From an uncultured Prevotellaceae bacterium (GTDB taxonomy: Bacteria > Bacteroidota > Bacteroidia > Bacteroidales > Bacteroidaceae): DNA of 34,694 nt. The notes beneath the pieces are model-generated. The model worked only from the letters and a program-made list of their open reading frames with translations. It was not told where the DNA came from and did no database searches. Numbering within the stretch: the stretch's first letter is position 1; each line of letters opens with the position of its first letter. The DNA is taken from contig CACZRN010000005.1 in the NCBI GenBank assembly GCA_902783625.1, positions 1 to 34,694 on the forward strand, in the 5' to 3' direction. The position numbers and the translations under genes are program-made. This document shows, in pieces, positions 24,109 to 31,342 of the stretch.

Positions 24109-24611
24109 CACAACAACATGACTATATGGACAACGAAACGCTGAAAACACTCATTGACCGCTATTTCGACGGCCGAACCACCGAAGAGGAAGAGCGTCGG
24201 ATAAAAGACTTCTTTGCCTCGGCAGAGACGGATGACCGCCTTGCAGAGTATGCTCCTTACTTCTCGGCAATGAGCGACAACGATGTGTACGACGAGAGCG
24301 ACGCCGCCGACATCGAACGACGCATGGAGCAACAAATCGACTCATGGAACAAAGTGGAGAAGCGCTCGTCACGCAACGCCCGACACCTGTCGATGAAATG
24401 GATTACGGGCATTGCCGCAATGATGGCGATAGTGTTCACCATCGCCTATGCCACGATAAGAGAAAACCGCACGCTGGCAGTGGCAACACCGCAAGACACC
24501 TTCGACAACCCCGAAGATGCATACCGCGAGGCGGAGCGGGCACTCATAACATTCTCGGAAGCAATAAACAAAGGATTAGATAAAATATCAGGAAAAGAAG
24601 AAAGGGAATAA
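24105..24611 (+). CDS. Single-pass membrane protein, candidate anti-sigma factor
   Basis: 168 residues from ATG 24105, which overlaps the sigma-factor stop; a longer frame from 23988 lies inside the sigma gene and is rejected. The N-terminal 97 residues are hydrophilic and acidic. LIDRYFDGRTTEEEERRIKDFF (16-37) resembles the short helical zinc-finger-less sigma-binding domains of many Bacteroidetes anti-sigma factors. One transmembrane helix is at about 98-118 (KWITGIAAMMAIVFTIAYATI), leaving about 50 residues outside, with no FecR domain. No sequence motif proves anti-sigma activity; the call rests on position, topology and coupling. Confidence 0.7.
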   Translation: MTQQHDYMDNETLKTLIDRYFDGRTTEEEERRIKDFFASAETDDRLAEYAPYFSAMSDNDVYDESDAADIERRMEQQIDSWNKVEKRSSRNARHLSMKWITGIAAMMAIVFTIAYATIRENRTLAVATPQDTFDNPEDAYREAERALITFSEAINKGLDKISGKEERE

Positions 24612-24612
24612 T

Positions 24613-25119
24613 ATGAAACGGATTCTATTTATCATGATGATGGCCGTGGCATGCGTAAGCATGTCGGCGCAAGAGACTTTGTTCGAGAAATTCGAAGACG
24701 CCAAAAACGTGGAGAGCGTTTATATCTCAAAGGCAATGTTCGACCTTATAGGCTCAGGTCTGGGCTCGAAGTTAGTGGGAGTGAAGTCAATGGAAGATTT
24801 TCTCATACGCGACAAGCTGTCGAAAATCGATCACTTGCATATCCTCAGCAGCAAGGATGCAAAGATGGCAAATATACTTGCCGAAGTTTTTACCGACTAC
24901 TACAAAGAGGGAAAGTTTGAGGAACTGATGCGCATGAAAGATAATGGACAGAAGACTACAATCTACATGCAGCAAATGAAAAACAAAATGAGCGAATTCG
25001 GACTCTTCAGCACCGGCGACGGTGAAACGCGAATCATTTCGATTGTGGGAACGCTGACCATCAACGACATAAAGGACGTTGTGGGTAAAGACGCCAAGGG
25101 ACGCGCCGGCGGGAAATAG
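24613..25119 (+). CDS. DUF4252 secreted protein, second copy
   Basis: 168 residues with a signal peptide (MKRILFIMMMAVACVSMSAQE). The mature part belongs to the same DUF4252 family as the gene at 23150 but is clearly diverged; shared landmarks include the central ISKAMFDLIGSGLG and the late MRMKDNGQKTTIYMQQMKN. It starts 1 bp after the preceding stop, so all four genes form one tight unit. The C-terminus is GKDAKGRAGGK, basic and flexible. Function unknown. A 17-bp terminator stem follows. Confidence 0.82.
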   Translation: MKRILFIMMMAVACVSMSAQETLFEKFEDAKNVESVYISKAMFDLIGSGLGSKLVGVKSMEDFLIRDKLSKIDHLHILSSKDAKMANILAEVFTDYYKEGKFEELMRMKDNGQKTTIYMQQMKNKMSEFGLFSTGDGETRIISIVGTLTINDIKDVVGKDAKGRAGGK

Positions 25120-25135
25120 CTGTAGGCAGATACAA

Positions 25136-25194
25136 AACAAGTCAGGAACAACAGCGTGGCATCTCACGAGCCATTAGGTTGTTCCTGACTTGTT
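25136..25194. terminator. Long-stem terminator between convergent units
   Basis: A perfect 17-bp stem (AACAAGTCAGGAACAAC and its complement) around 25 nt, with short T-rich sequence on both sides. It serves the DUF4252 gene (+) and rnc (-). Confidence 0.8.
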
Positions 25195-25216
25195 GTTTGT
25201 GGTAGGTTGTGCAGGG

Positions 25217-26230
25217 TTATTCCTCGCTCCATGCAGCCTCTTCTGCTGCAGCAATGATGTCTTCGTGCGACATACGCTTCATGCGGATATCGGAGAGATC
25301 GAACTCATCGGTTTCGGCTTTCTCCTCCTTCTTTTCCCTCTGCTGCCGTGGCTCGGGCTTTTTCTTACGCTCAGGATTTGCAGGCACTTCCTCTTCGGGC
25401 TTACCCTCTCCTATCTCGGGCAAACTCATGACAGGCTCTTCTTCCATCTTTGTGCGGTCAGCCTTGGCTGCAAAGACGCTGTCGAGCAGGTTAACGTCGT
25501 GGCGAAGCATCTGCAATGTTCCCTTCGCAGCAGCCTGCTGACTCTCCTTTTTTGAATAACCAGTGCCGGTTGCACCCTTGATCGTATCCTCGAGCACAAC
25601 TTCGTATTTGAACACCGGACTTGCATCGGCGTCGGCTTTCTGCTCTATCAGGTTGAAATTGATGCGTATGCGATTCTTCTGACTCCATTCCAAGAGTTTG
25701 CTCTTGAAGTTGGTTTCCTTCTTTGCAATCTTGTCGATGTTGATCATCTGCTTCAGTATGCGTTTCTTCATAAACCGCATGCAGGCATAGTAACCCTTGT
25801 CGAGATAGATGGCACCTACAAGGGCTTCAAAGGCATTTCCGCCCATGTAGCTGTTGTGGGCAGTATGCTGATTGCCAGCTATTATCAATTTGTCGAGCCC
25901 CATCTCCTTTGCCAACTGACCGAGAGTCTCGCGCTTGACGAGCTTGCTGCGCGTGTTGGTGAGGAATCCCTCAGGTTTGCCTGGGAAATGCTCATACACT
26001 ATATCGCCCACAATGGCATCGAGGATAGCATCGCCAAGAAACTCCAACCGCTCGTTGTTGATGCGCTTGCCATTGCTGGCACGACGCACGGCACTCTTGT
26101 GTGATAGGGCCAGGCGATAGTACTCAATATTGTCGGGGTAGAATCCGAGTATCTTTTTCAATTCCTTGCGCAACACCTTATCCTTGCGGAAAGGGAATCG
26201 GAGTATTTCAATGAAATTGCTTAAAATCAT
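25217..26230 (-). CDS. rnc: Ribonuclease III with a long charged tail
   Basis: 337 residues from ATG 26230. It cleaves double-stranded RNA, including rRNA precursors. The catalytic domain carries NNERLEFLGDAILD (58-71) with the acidic metal ligands; the second acidic pair lies in GNAFEALVGAIYLDKGY. The double-stranded-RNA-binding domain follows (about 165-240, NFKSKLLEW to KKESQQAAAKGTL). About 95 further residues are rich in Glu, Lys and Pro (KPEEEVPANPERKKKPEPRQ) and end AAAEEAAWSEE, against about 226 residues in E. coli. The tail may be disordered and mediate interactions. It ends the acpP-fabF-rnc cluster. The longer frame (to 26272) adds a sequence unlike other RNase III. Confidence 0.95.
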   Translation of the reverse strand: MILSNFIEILRFPFRKDKVLRKELKKILGFYPDNIEYYRLALSHKSAVRRASNGKRINNERLEFLGDAILDAIVGDIVYEHFPGKPEGFLTNTRSKLVKRETLGQLAKEMGLDKLIIAGNQHTAHNSYMGGNAFEALVGAIYLDKGYYACMRFMKKRILKQMINIDKIAKKETNFKSKLLEWSQKNRIRINFNLIEQKADADASPVFKYEVVLEDTIKGATGTGYSKKESQQAAAKGTLQMLRHDVNLLDSVFAAKADRTKMEEEPVMSLPEIGEGKPEEEVPANPERKKKPEPRQQREKKEEKAETDEFDLSDIRMKRMSHEDIIAAAEEAAWSEE

Positions 26231-26270
26231 TATCTGTAAAATGATTTGTGTGTGAAAATAATAATAAAAC

Positions 26271-26386
26271 AAGAATCAGAAGTCGGATGGAGTAATCGCG
26301 CAGGTTGCTATCTTCTTGAGACAAGACTTTTCAAAATTCGTCTCTCAGCATTACCCCGACGGTTATCTTCCCGATTTCTGATTCTT
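26271..26386. other. Nested inverted repeats in the fabF-rnc spacer
   Basis: Outer 16-bp arms with one mismatch: AAGAATCAGAAGTCGG (26271-26286) and CCGATTTCTGATTCTT (26371-26386). Further in are GGAGTAAT/ATTACCCC and TGAGAC/GTCTCTCA. On the minus (transcribed) strand the outer helix is followed by GTTTTATTATT. It could terminate or attenuate transcription into rnc, or protect the fabF mRNA end. Confidence 0.65.
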
Positions 26387-26406
26387 CTATATCACGCAGT
26401 GCGGTA

Positions 26407-27669
26407 TTATTCTTTGTACTTCTTAAAGACTACGCATGCATTGTGCCCGCCAAAACCGAATGTGTTGCTGATGGCAGCACGCACTTCACGCTTCTGTGCT
26501 TTGTTGAAAGTGAAGTTAAGCGTGTAGTCGATTTCCGGATCGTCATCGCCCTCTTCGTGGTTGATTGTCGGTGGAACGATGTCGTTCTTCACAGCCAGCA
26601 CACTTATCATGGCCTCGGCAGCGCCTGCAGCACCTAGCATATGGCCAGTCATCGACTTGGTAGAGCTGATGTTCAGCTTGTATGCTGCTTCACCGAACAC
26701 GTCTTTGATGGCTTTCACCTCAGATATATCGCCGACGTGTGTCGATGTGCCATGCACATTTATATAGTCGATATCTTCGGGACGCAGCCCAGCATCGTCG
26801 AGTGCAGCCTGCATGACGAGCATTGCTCCGAGGCCGTCGGGATGGCTTGCAGTGATGTGGAAAGCATCTGCGCTTTCGCCTTCGCCCACCATTTCGGCAT
26901 ATATCTTCGCTCCACGTGCTTTGGCGTGCTCCAGTTCCTCGAGTATCAGACACGCTGCTCCCTCTGCCATTACGAATCCGTCGCGGCTTGCGCTAAACGG
27001 ACGCGAAGCTTTCTCAGGCTCGTCGTTGCGTGTTGAGAGAGCGTGCATGGCGTTGAATCCGCCCACTCCGCAAGCGCAGATTGGCGACTCTGAACCGCCG
27101 GTGACCATCACATTGGCTTTGCCCAAACGAATCAGGTTAAAGGCAGATGCCACGGCATTACTGCTCGATGCGCATGCAGAGGTGGTTGTGAAGTTTGGTC
27201 CATGCAGACCGAAACGGATTGAGATATGGCCTGATGCGATGTCGGCAATCATCTTCGGAATGAAGAAGGGGCTGAACTTCGGACCTTCTTCGATATGTTG
27301 TCCGTAGTACACCACTTCGTCCTCGAATGTTCTGATACCTCCAATACCAACGCCATATACCACTCCGATGCGAGTCTTGTCTTCGATATCCAGATTAAGA
27401 CCAGAATCTTCTATTCCCTGAATAGCGCTGATAAGTGCCAGCTGGGTATAACGGTCAATCTTGCGTGCTTCCTTCCGATCGAGATATTTGTTGATATCCA
27501 GATCTTTTACCTCGCATGCAAAATGGGTTTTGAATTTGGAACAATCGCACTGAGTAATAGGCGCTGCGCCGCTCTTTCCTGCAAGCAGATTTTCCCAAGT
27601 CTCCTGAGGGGTATTGCCAACGGGTGTAACGGCACCAAGTCCTGTCACTACAACTCTTTTTAGTTCCAT
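26407..27669 (-). CDS. fabF: 3-oxoacyl-[acyl-carrier-protein] synthase II
   Basis: 420 residues, normal for FabF. It condenses malonyl-ACP with acyl-ACP in fatty-acid elongation. The catalytic triad is visible: Cys166 in TTSACASSSNA, His306 in HGTSTHVGD and His343 in STKSMTGHMLGAAG. The start KRVVVTGLGAVTPVGN is typical. It lies 123 bp downstream of acpP and 176 bp upstream of rnc, the common Bacteroidetes order acpP-fabF-rnc. The spacers on both sides hold long inverted repeats, so expression of the three genes may be uncoupled after transcription. Confidence 0.97.
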   Translation of the reverse strand: MELKRVVVTGLGAVTPVGNTPQETWENLLAGKSGAAPITQCDCSKFKTHFACEVKDLDINKYLDRKEARKIDRYTQLALISAIQGIEDSGLNLDIEDKTRIGVVYGVGIGGIRTFEDEVVYYGQHIEEGPKFSPFFIPKMIADIASGHISIRFGLHGPNFTTTSACASSSNAVASAFNLIRLGKANVMVTGGSESPICACGVGGFNAMHALSTRNDEPEKASRPFSASRDGFVMAEGAACLILEELEHAKARGAKIYAEMVGEGESADAFHITASHPDGLGAMLVMQAALDDAGLRPEDIDYINVHGTSTHVGDISEVKAIKDVFGEAAYKLNISSTKSMTGHMLGAAGAAEAMISVLAVKNDIVPPTINHEEGDDDPEIDYTLNFTFNKAQKREVRAAISNTFGFGGHNACVVFKKYKE

Positions 27670-27692
27670 AGATAAAAGCTATAAATTGCGTA

Positions 27693-27771
27693 TTGGGTGT
27701 TAGCAACCAGGAAATAGTCATGCATGCCAAGGGCAGATGCAATCACCGGTTTCCTAAATCCTAACACCCAA
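27693..27771. other. Nested inverted repeats in the acpP-fabF spacer
   Basis: Three nested helices can be drawn: 11 bp outer (TTGGGTGTTAG/CTAACACCCAA), 6 bp middle (AGGAAA/TTTCCT) and 5 bp inner (TGCAT/ATGCA), with small symmetrical internal loops. It fills the spacer up to 23 bp before the fabF start. It could set acpP:fabF expression by RNA processing or partial termination (inference). No T-run follows. Confidence 0.65.
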
Positions 27772-27792
27772 CACCTATTAACATTAAAACAA

Positions 27793-28026
27793 TTATGCGT
27801 TCTCTTCGATATAGTTGATAGCGTCGCCAACGGTGACAATCTTCTCAGCCTTGTCGTCTGGAATAGAAAGACCGAACTCTTTCTCAAACTCCATGATAAG
27901 CTCTACGGTGTCAAGAGAGTCTGCACCAAGGTCGTTTGTGAAACTTGCCTCTGGCTTTACTTCAGCGTCGTCAACTCCAAGTTTATCAACGATAATCGCT
28001 CTAACTTTTGCTTCAATTTCTGACAT
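27793..28026 (-). CDS. acpP: Acyl carrier protein
   Basis: 77 residues, the classical ACP size. It carries growing fatty-acid chains on a phosphopantetheine attached to Ser37 in the motif [17 protein letters not shown]. The protein is strongly acidic, with the C-terminal [22 protein letters not shown] helix IV. It is the first gene of acpP-fabF-rnc, with a promoter box at 28079-28086. Codon choice is biased, as expected for an abundant protein. Confidence 0.97.
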   Translation of the reverse strand: MSEIEAKVRAIIVDKLGVDDAEVKPEASFTNDLGADSLDTVELIMEFEKEFGLSIPDDKAEKIVTVGDAINYIEENA

Positions 28027-28078
28027 AATTTTCTAATTTTAAAATGTTTGTAAATAGTTTTCAAATCAAAGTCGGCTG

Positions 28079-28086
28079 CAAAGGAA
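28079..28086 (-). promoter_or_regulatory. -7 box of acpP
   Basis: TTCCTTTG followed by CAGCC on the minus strand, one base off the TAnnTTTG consensus, about 53 bp before the acpP start. Confidence 0.45.
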
Positions 28087-28135
28087 CGAATTTTTATTCT
28101 AATATACAAATTTTTTACCCAAAAAAGCGACACTC

Positions 28136-28164
28136 ATTGCACAAACTATGTGCATTTGTGCAAT
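28136..28164. promoter_or_regulatory. Perfect inverted repeat between acpP and aroQ, possible operator
   Basis: ATTGCACAAA, nine bases, TTTGTGCAAT: perfect 10-bp arms. An overlapping smaller dyad GCACA/TGTGC shares the left arm. It lies about 50 bp upstream of the acpP -7 box and about 135 bp before the aroQ promoter. No T-run is adjacent, so an operator is more likely than a terminator. Confidence 0.55.
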
Positions 28165-28297
28165 TAATTAACATTTGTCAACTATATCTCATACCCTAAA
28201 AATGAATTGCATTGGTACATGTATCAGATAATAAAACTCACGAATGGAAATGTGAAAACAAAAAATGCAACGACTTTTAGCTTTTTAAGTGATTATA

Positions 28298-28329
28298 TTT
28301 GGAAAACCAGCCTTTTTATAATATTTTTG
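28298..28329 (+). promoter_or_regulatory. Promoter of the aroQ operon
   Basis: TTTG at 28298-28301, 20 bp, TATTTTTG at 28322-28329. The leader is about 20 nt. Confidence 0.75.
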
Positions 28330-28354
28330 CAACGGAAAAAATAACTTACAACAG

Positions 28355-28780
28355 ATGAAGATACTTATCGTAAATGGTCCAAACCTTAATCTTCTCGGCA
28401 AGCGCGAGCCCGACATCTACGGCAACGACTCATTTGAGACTTACCTGACATCACTTAGGCAGAGGTATCCCGAGATAGAGATATCATACTATCAGAGCAA
28501 TGTCGAGGGCGAGCTTATCAACCGCATACAGGAAGCGGGATTCAGCGCTGACGGCATCGTGCTCAACGCCGGAGCTTACACCCATACCAGTGTTGCACTG
28601 CACGACTGTATCCGATCTATAACATCGCCGGTGGTGGAGGTGCACATCTCAAATGTTCACAAACGCGAAGAGTTCCGTCGTCTGTCGATGATTTCGCCGG
28701 CATGCATCGGAGTGATTTGCGGATTCGGAATGGACAGCTACCGACTGGCAATAGAGGCAATAAAAGAGCATGGACAGTAA
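28355..28780 (+). CDS. aroQ: 3-dehydroquinate dehydratase, type II
   Basis: 141 residues, normal for the small dodecameric type II enzyme. It removes water from 3-dehydroquinate in the shikimate pathway. Seen: NGPNLNLLGKREPDIYG (7-23) with the catalytic tyrosine (Tyr22), LNAGAYTHTSVALHD (70-84) and EVHISNVHKREEFR (95-108) with catalytic His97. It is the first of four plus-strand genes and its end overlaps the O-methyltransferase start by 11 bp. Confidence 0.97.
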   Translation: MKILIVNGPNLNLLGKREPDIYGNDSFETYLTSLRQRYPEIEISYYQSNVEGELINRIQEAGFSADGIVLNAGAYTHTSVALHDCIRSITSPVVEVHISNVHKREEFRRLSMISPACIGVICGFGMDSYRLAIEAIKEHGQ

Positions 28781-29402
28781 GCTGGAGGAATATATCATCG
28801 ACCACAGTTCGCCCGAAGGCGACTATCTCTACCGCCTCTGGCGCGCCACAAACATCCACACCATCCACGGCAGAATGGCCAGCGGATGCCTTCAAGGGCG
28901 TCTACTGACAATGCTGACGAGAATGATACGCCCTAAAAACGTGCTCGAGGTGGGCACCTTCAGCGGCTACAGCGCCATCTGTCTGGCACAGGGATTGGAG
29001 GATGGCGCGAAGGTGTACACGTTTGAGATCAACGACGAGATGGAGGACTTCGCCCGCAAATGGATAGAAGGGTCGGCGGTGAGCGATAGAATCTGCTTCA
29101 CCATCGGCGACGCCAATGTGCTGGCACCGCAACTGGGCATATTGTTCGATATGGCTTTCGTCGATGGCGACAAGCGTCACTACGTGGAGACTTACGAGAT
29201 GGTGCTGTCGGTGTTGCGCCCCGGCGGATTCATCATTGCCGACAACACCTTGTGGGACGGGCATGTGATTGACCCCACCTACGACCACGACCAGCAGACA
29301 ATGGGTATAAAGGCATTCAACGACCACGTGGCTGCCGACCAAAGAGTGGAGAAGGTGATACTGCCCATGCGCGACGGGCTGACACTGATTAGAAAAAAAT
29401 AG
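28770..29402 (+). CDS. Class I SAM-dependent O-methyltransferase (COMT-like)
   Basis: 210 residues, the usual size of the cation-dependent catechol-type O-methyltransferases (AdoMet_MTase family 3). SAM-binding motif VLEVGTFSGYSAI (about 58-70), acidic ribose contact FEIN, metal site FVDGDKRHY and IIADNTLWDGHV, where the Asp and Asn residues bind Mg. The methyl acceptor is unknown. The 11-bp overlap with aroQ and 24-bp gap to rbfA indicate one transcript, although the four products have no obvious pathway in common. Confidence 0.92.
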   Translation: MDSKLEEYIIDHSSPEGDYLYRLWRATNIHTIHGRMASGCLQGRLLTMLTRMIRPKNVLEVGTFSGYSAICLAQGLEDGAKVYTFEINDEMEDFARKWIEGSAVSDRICFTIGDANVLAPQLGILFDMAFVDGDKRHYVETYEMVLSVLRPGGFIIADNTLWDGHVIDPTYDHDQQTMGIKAFNDHVAADQRVEKVILPMRDGLTLIRKK

Positions 29403-29426
29403 AAAACTACAAACATTAAAAATACA

Positions 29427-29762
29427 ATGCAAGAGACACGACAGAATAAGATTGCACGAATGTTGCAAAAAGAACTGAGCCTGATTTTCCAGAGCCAGAC
29501 AAGAATGATGCACGGGGTGATGGTGAGCGTGACGCGCTGCCGTGTGAGCCCCGACCTGAGCATCTGCACTGCCTACCTGAGCATCTTCCCATCGGAGAAA
29601 GGCGAAGAAATGATAAACAACATCACCGCCAACGAAAAGACTATACGCTACGAACTTGGCACTCGCATTCGCAATCAGGTGAGAATAATTCCCGAACTGA
29701 GATTCTTTATCGACGATTCGCTCGACTACATCGATCATATTGACGAATTGCTGAAGAAGTGA
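29427..29762 (+). CDS. rbfA: 30S ribosome-binding factor RbfA
   Basis: 111 residues. It acts late in 30S subunit maturation, near the 5' helix of 16S rRNA. The KH-like fold is visible: N-terminal helix QNKIARMLQKELSLIFQ, strand VTRCRVSPDLSICTAYLSIFP, helix then RNQVRIIPELRFFIDDSLDYIDHIDELL, the family's C-terminal signature. Its stop overlaps the next start as GTGA. Confidence 0.94.
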   Translation: MQETRQNKIARMLQKELSLIFQSQTRMMHGVMVSVTRCRVSPDLSICTAYLSIFPSEKGEEMINNITANEKTIRYELGTRIRNQVRIIPELRFFIDDSLDYIDHIDELLKK

Positions 29763-30994
29763 GATTCCCGTTCTACATAGCGCGACGTTATCTTTTCTCG
29801 AAGAAAAAGACCAACATCATAAACCTGATATCGATAATCTCGGTGTCGGGCGCTGCCGTTGCCACCATGGCACTGATAATCGTGCTCAGTGTGTTCAACG
29901 GCTTCTCTGACATGGTGGCATCGCTTCTCACAAACTTCGACCCCGAACTGAAGATTGTCGCTACCGAGGGTAAGAGCGTTGCTGCCGACGACCCCATACT
30001 CACAGAGATAAGAAATATGGACGAGGTGGATATTGCCACCGAATGCTATGAGGATCAGGCACTTGCAATCTACGGCGACCGACAGGCAACGGTGATGGTG
30101 AAGGGCGTCGAAGACAACTTCAACAAACTGTGCAGCGTCGATGACATATTGTACGGCAGTGGGCAGTTTCAGCTGCATGCAGGCATACTCCACTATGCCA
30201 TCCCCGGCGTCATGCTGGCACAGGATATGGGCATGAACGCTCGCTACAACGGTTATCTGAAGATATACGCCCCCCGTCGCGAGGGGCAACTAAACATGTC
30301 GAACCCCGCCGAGAACTTCAGTGTCGATTCGCTGATGTCGGCAGGAGTGGTATTCATGGTGAACCAGTCGCGCTACGACAAAGACTATCTGCTCACATCT
30401 ATCCACTTCGCACGCAACTTGTTTGAGGGGCAAGGCATGCTTACATCGCTCGAGCTGAAACTGAAAAACGCGTCGCAGCTGAATACGGTGAAGAAGAAGA
30501 TGCGTAAGATTGCGGGCGACAAATTCCGCGTGCTCGACCGCTACGAACAGCAACCCGACACGTTCCGCGTGATGCAGATAGAGAAACTGCTGGCCTATCT
30601 GTTCCTGACGTTTATACTCATGGTGGCATGCTTCAACATTTTCGGCACGCTATCGATGCTGATGATCGACAAGCGCGACGATGTGGCTACGCTGCGCAAC
30701 CTTGGTGCAACAAACAGCCAGATAACCCGAATATTCCAACTTGAGGGGTGGATGATATCGGCACTCGGTGCGGTGATAGGCATCGCCCTCGGACTGCTAC
30801 TGTGCTATCTGCAGCAGACAGTGGGACTGGTGAAGATGGGGAGCACCGAGGGGCAGTTCATCATCGAGAACTATCCCGTCAGTGTACATGCCGCTGATGT
30901 GGTGATTGTATTCGTCACCGTAATGGCAGTGGGCATTTTGGCAACATGGTATCCAGTGAAATATCTTGCCCGTCGATTGCAGATAAACGAATAG
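29759..30994 (+). CDS. ABC transporter permease, LolC/LolE-like (FtsX fold)
   Basis: 411 residues starting at GTG 29759, which overlaps the rbfA stop. Topology: one N-terminal transmembrane helix (about 22-45, IINLISIISVSGAAVATMALIIVLSVFNGF), a large periplasmic domain (about 50-270), then three helices (near 282, 325 and 382). The start FPFYIARRYLFSKKK and the post-TM1 SDMVASLLTNFDPELKI are typical of lipoprotein-releasing LolC/LolE and MacB-like permeases. The ATPase partner is not in the window. Release of outer-membrane lipoproteins is the best guess. The operon then ends; no clear terminator hairpin with T-run is seen. Confidence 0.88.
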   Translation: MRFPFYIARRYLFSKKKTNIINLISIISVSGAAVATMALIIVLSVFNGFSDMVASLLTNFDPELKIVATEGKSVAADDPILTEIRNMDEVDIATECYEDQALAIYGDRQATVMVKGVEDNFNKLCSVDDILYGSGQFQLHAGILHYAIPGVMLAQDMGMNARYNGYLKIYAPRREGQLNMSNPAENFSVDSLMSAGVVFMVNQSRYDKDYLLTSIHFARNLFEGQGMLTSLELKLKNASQLNTVKKKMRKIAGDKFRVLDRYEQQPDTFRVMQIEKLLAYLFLTFILMVACFNIFGTLSMLMIDKRDDVATLRNLGATNSQITRIFQLEGWMISALGAVIGIALGLLLCYLQQTVGLVKMGSTEGQFIIENYPVSVHAADVVIVFVTVMAVGILATWYPVKYLARRLQINE

Positions 30995-31090
30995 CCGTGC
31001 GGACAGCCTAGCCCGGCACATGCCTTCGGAAAGCATGGCTGAGGGAGGAAACAAGGCAAACGAAAAACGACGTGTATTACACTTACAAAT

Positions 31091-31173
31091 AAATTTGCTA
31101 GCAAAATTTCGAATAAAGAGCCTCTTTAATGACAACAGATGGGCCTTTTAATGAAAATTTTGCTAGCAAATTT
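31091..31173 (+). repeat. Four-dyad intergenic element, copy 4
   Basis: Both outer palindromes are shortened by one base on their outer side (core TTTGCTAGCAAA), yet the centres are still 65 bp apart. The first inner dyad is perfect (TAAAGAG-C-CTCTTTA); the second is worn (CCTTTTAATG). It lies in the convergent gap before murI. Confidence 0.88.
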
Positions 31174-31299
31174 TTTTATACACACAAGGGTATATAGTAA
31201 ATATGTAGGTCAGAACGGGGATTGTACGCCTCCTGACCGATGCGTAAGTATATACGCTGTTTTATTAAATCCGATTGGTTTGTGTTGCTGTCTGGCTTT

Positions 31300-31342
31300 G
31301 ATATTGTGGGGAACAATATCGCTTTCTGCGTTCCGACGAACG
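31300..31342 (-). terminator. Weak hairpin pair after murI
   Basis: On the minus strand, right after the stop: CGTTC, GTCG, GAACG, then the 8-bp stem GATATTGT, loop TCCCC, ACAATATC. There is no U-tract, so intrinsic termination is doubtful; it may protect the 3' end. Confidence 0.4.

Larger units (their letters stand above)
28027..28354. other. Divergent gap between acpP and aroQ
   Basis: 328 bp, A/T-rich, no gene. It holds the acpP -7 box (28079-28086), a perfect inverted repeat (28136-28164) and the aroQ promoter (28298-28329). I see nothing further that is definite. Confidence 0.7.

Noticed and set aside
28902-29738. Open frame of 278 codons, minus strand
   Set aside because: Antisense to the O-methyltransferase and rbfA genes.
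8033-31173. The repeats as ordinary rho-independent terminators
   Set aside because: Stems are A/T-rich, GC content is low, separate GC-rich terminators exist beside several copies, and two palindromes at fixed 65 bp are not expected of a terminator.
8033-31173. The repeats as a MITE with target-site duplications
   Set aside because: No matching direct repeats were found by eye at the outer edges of the four copies; not excluded by a proper search.
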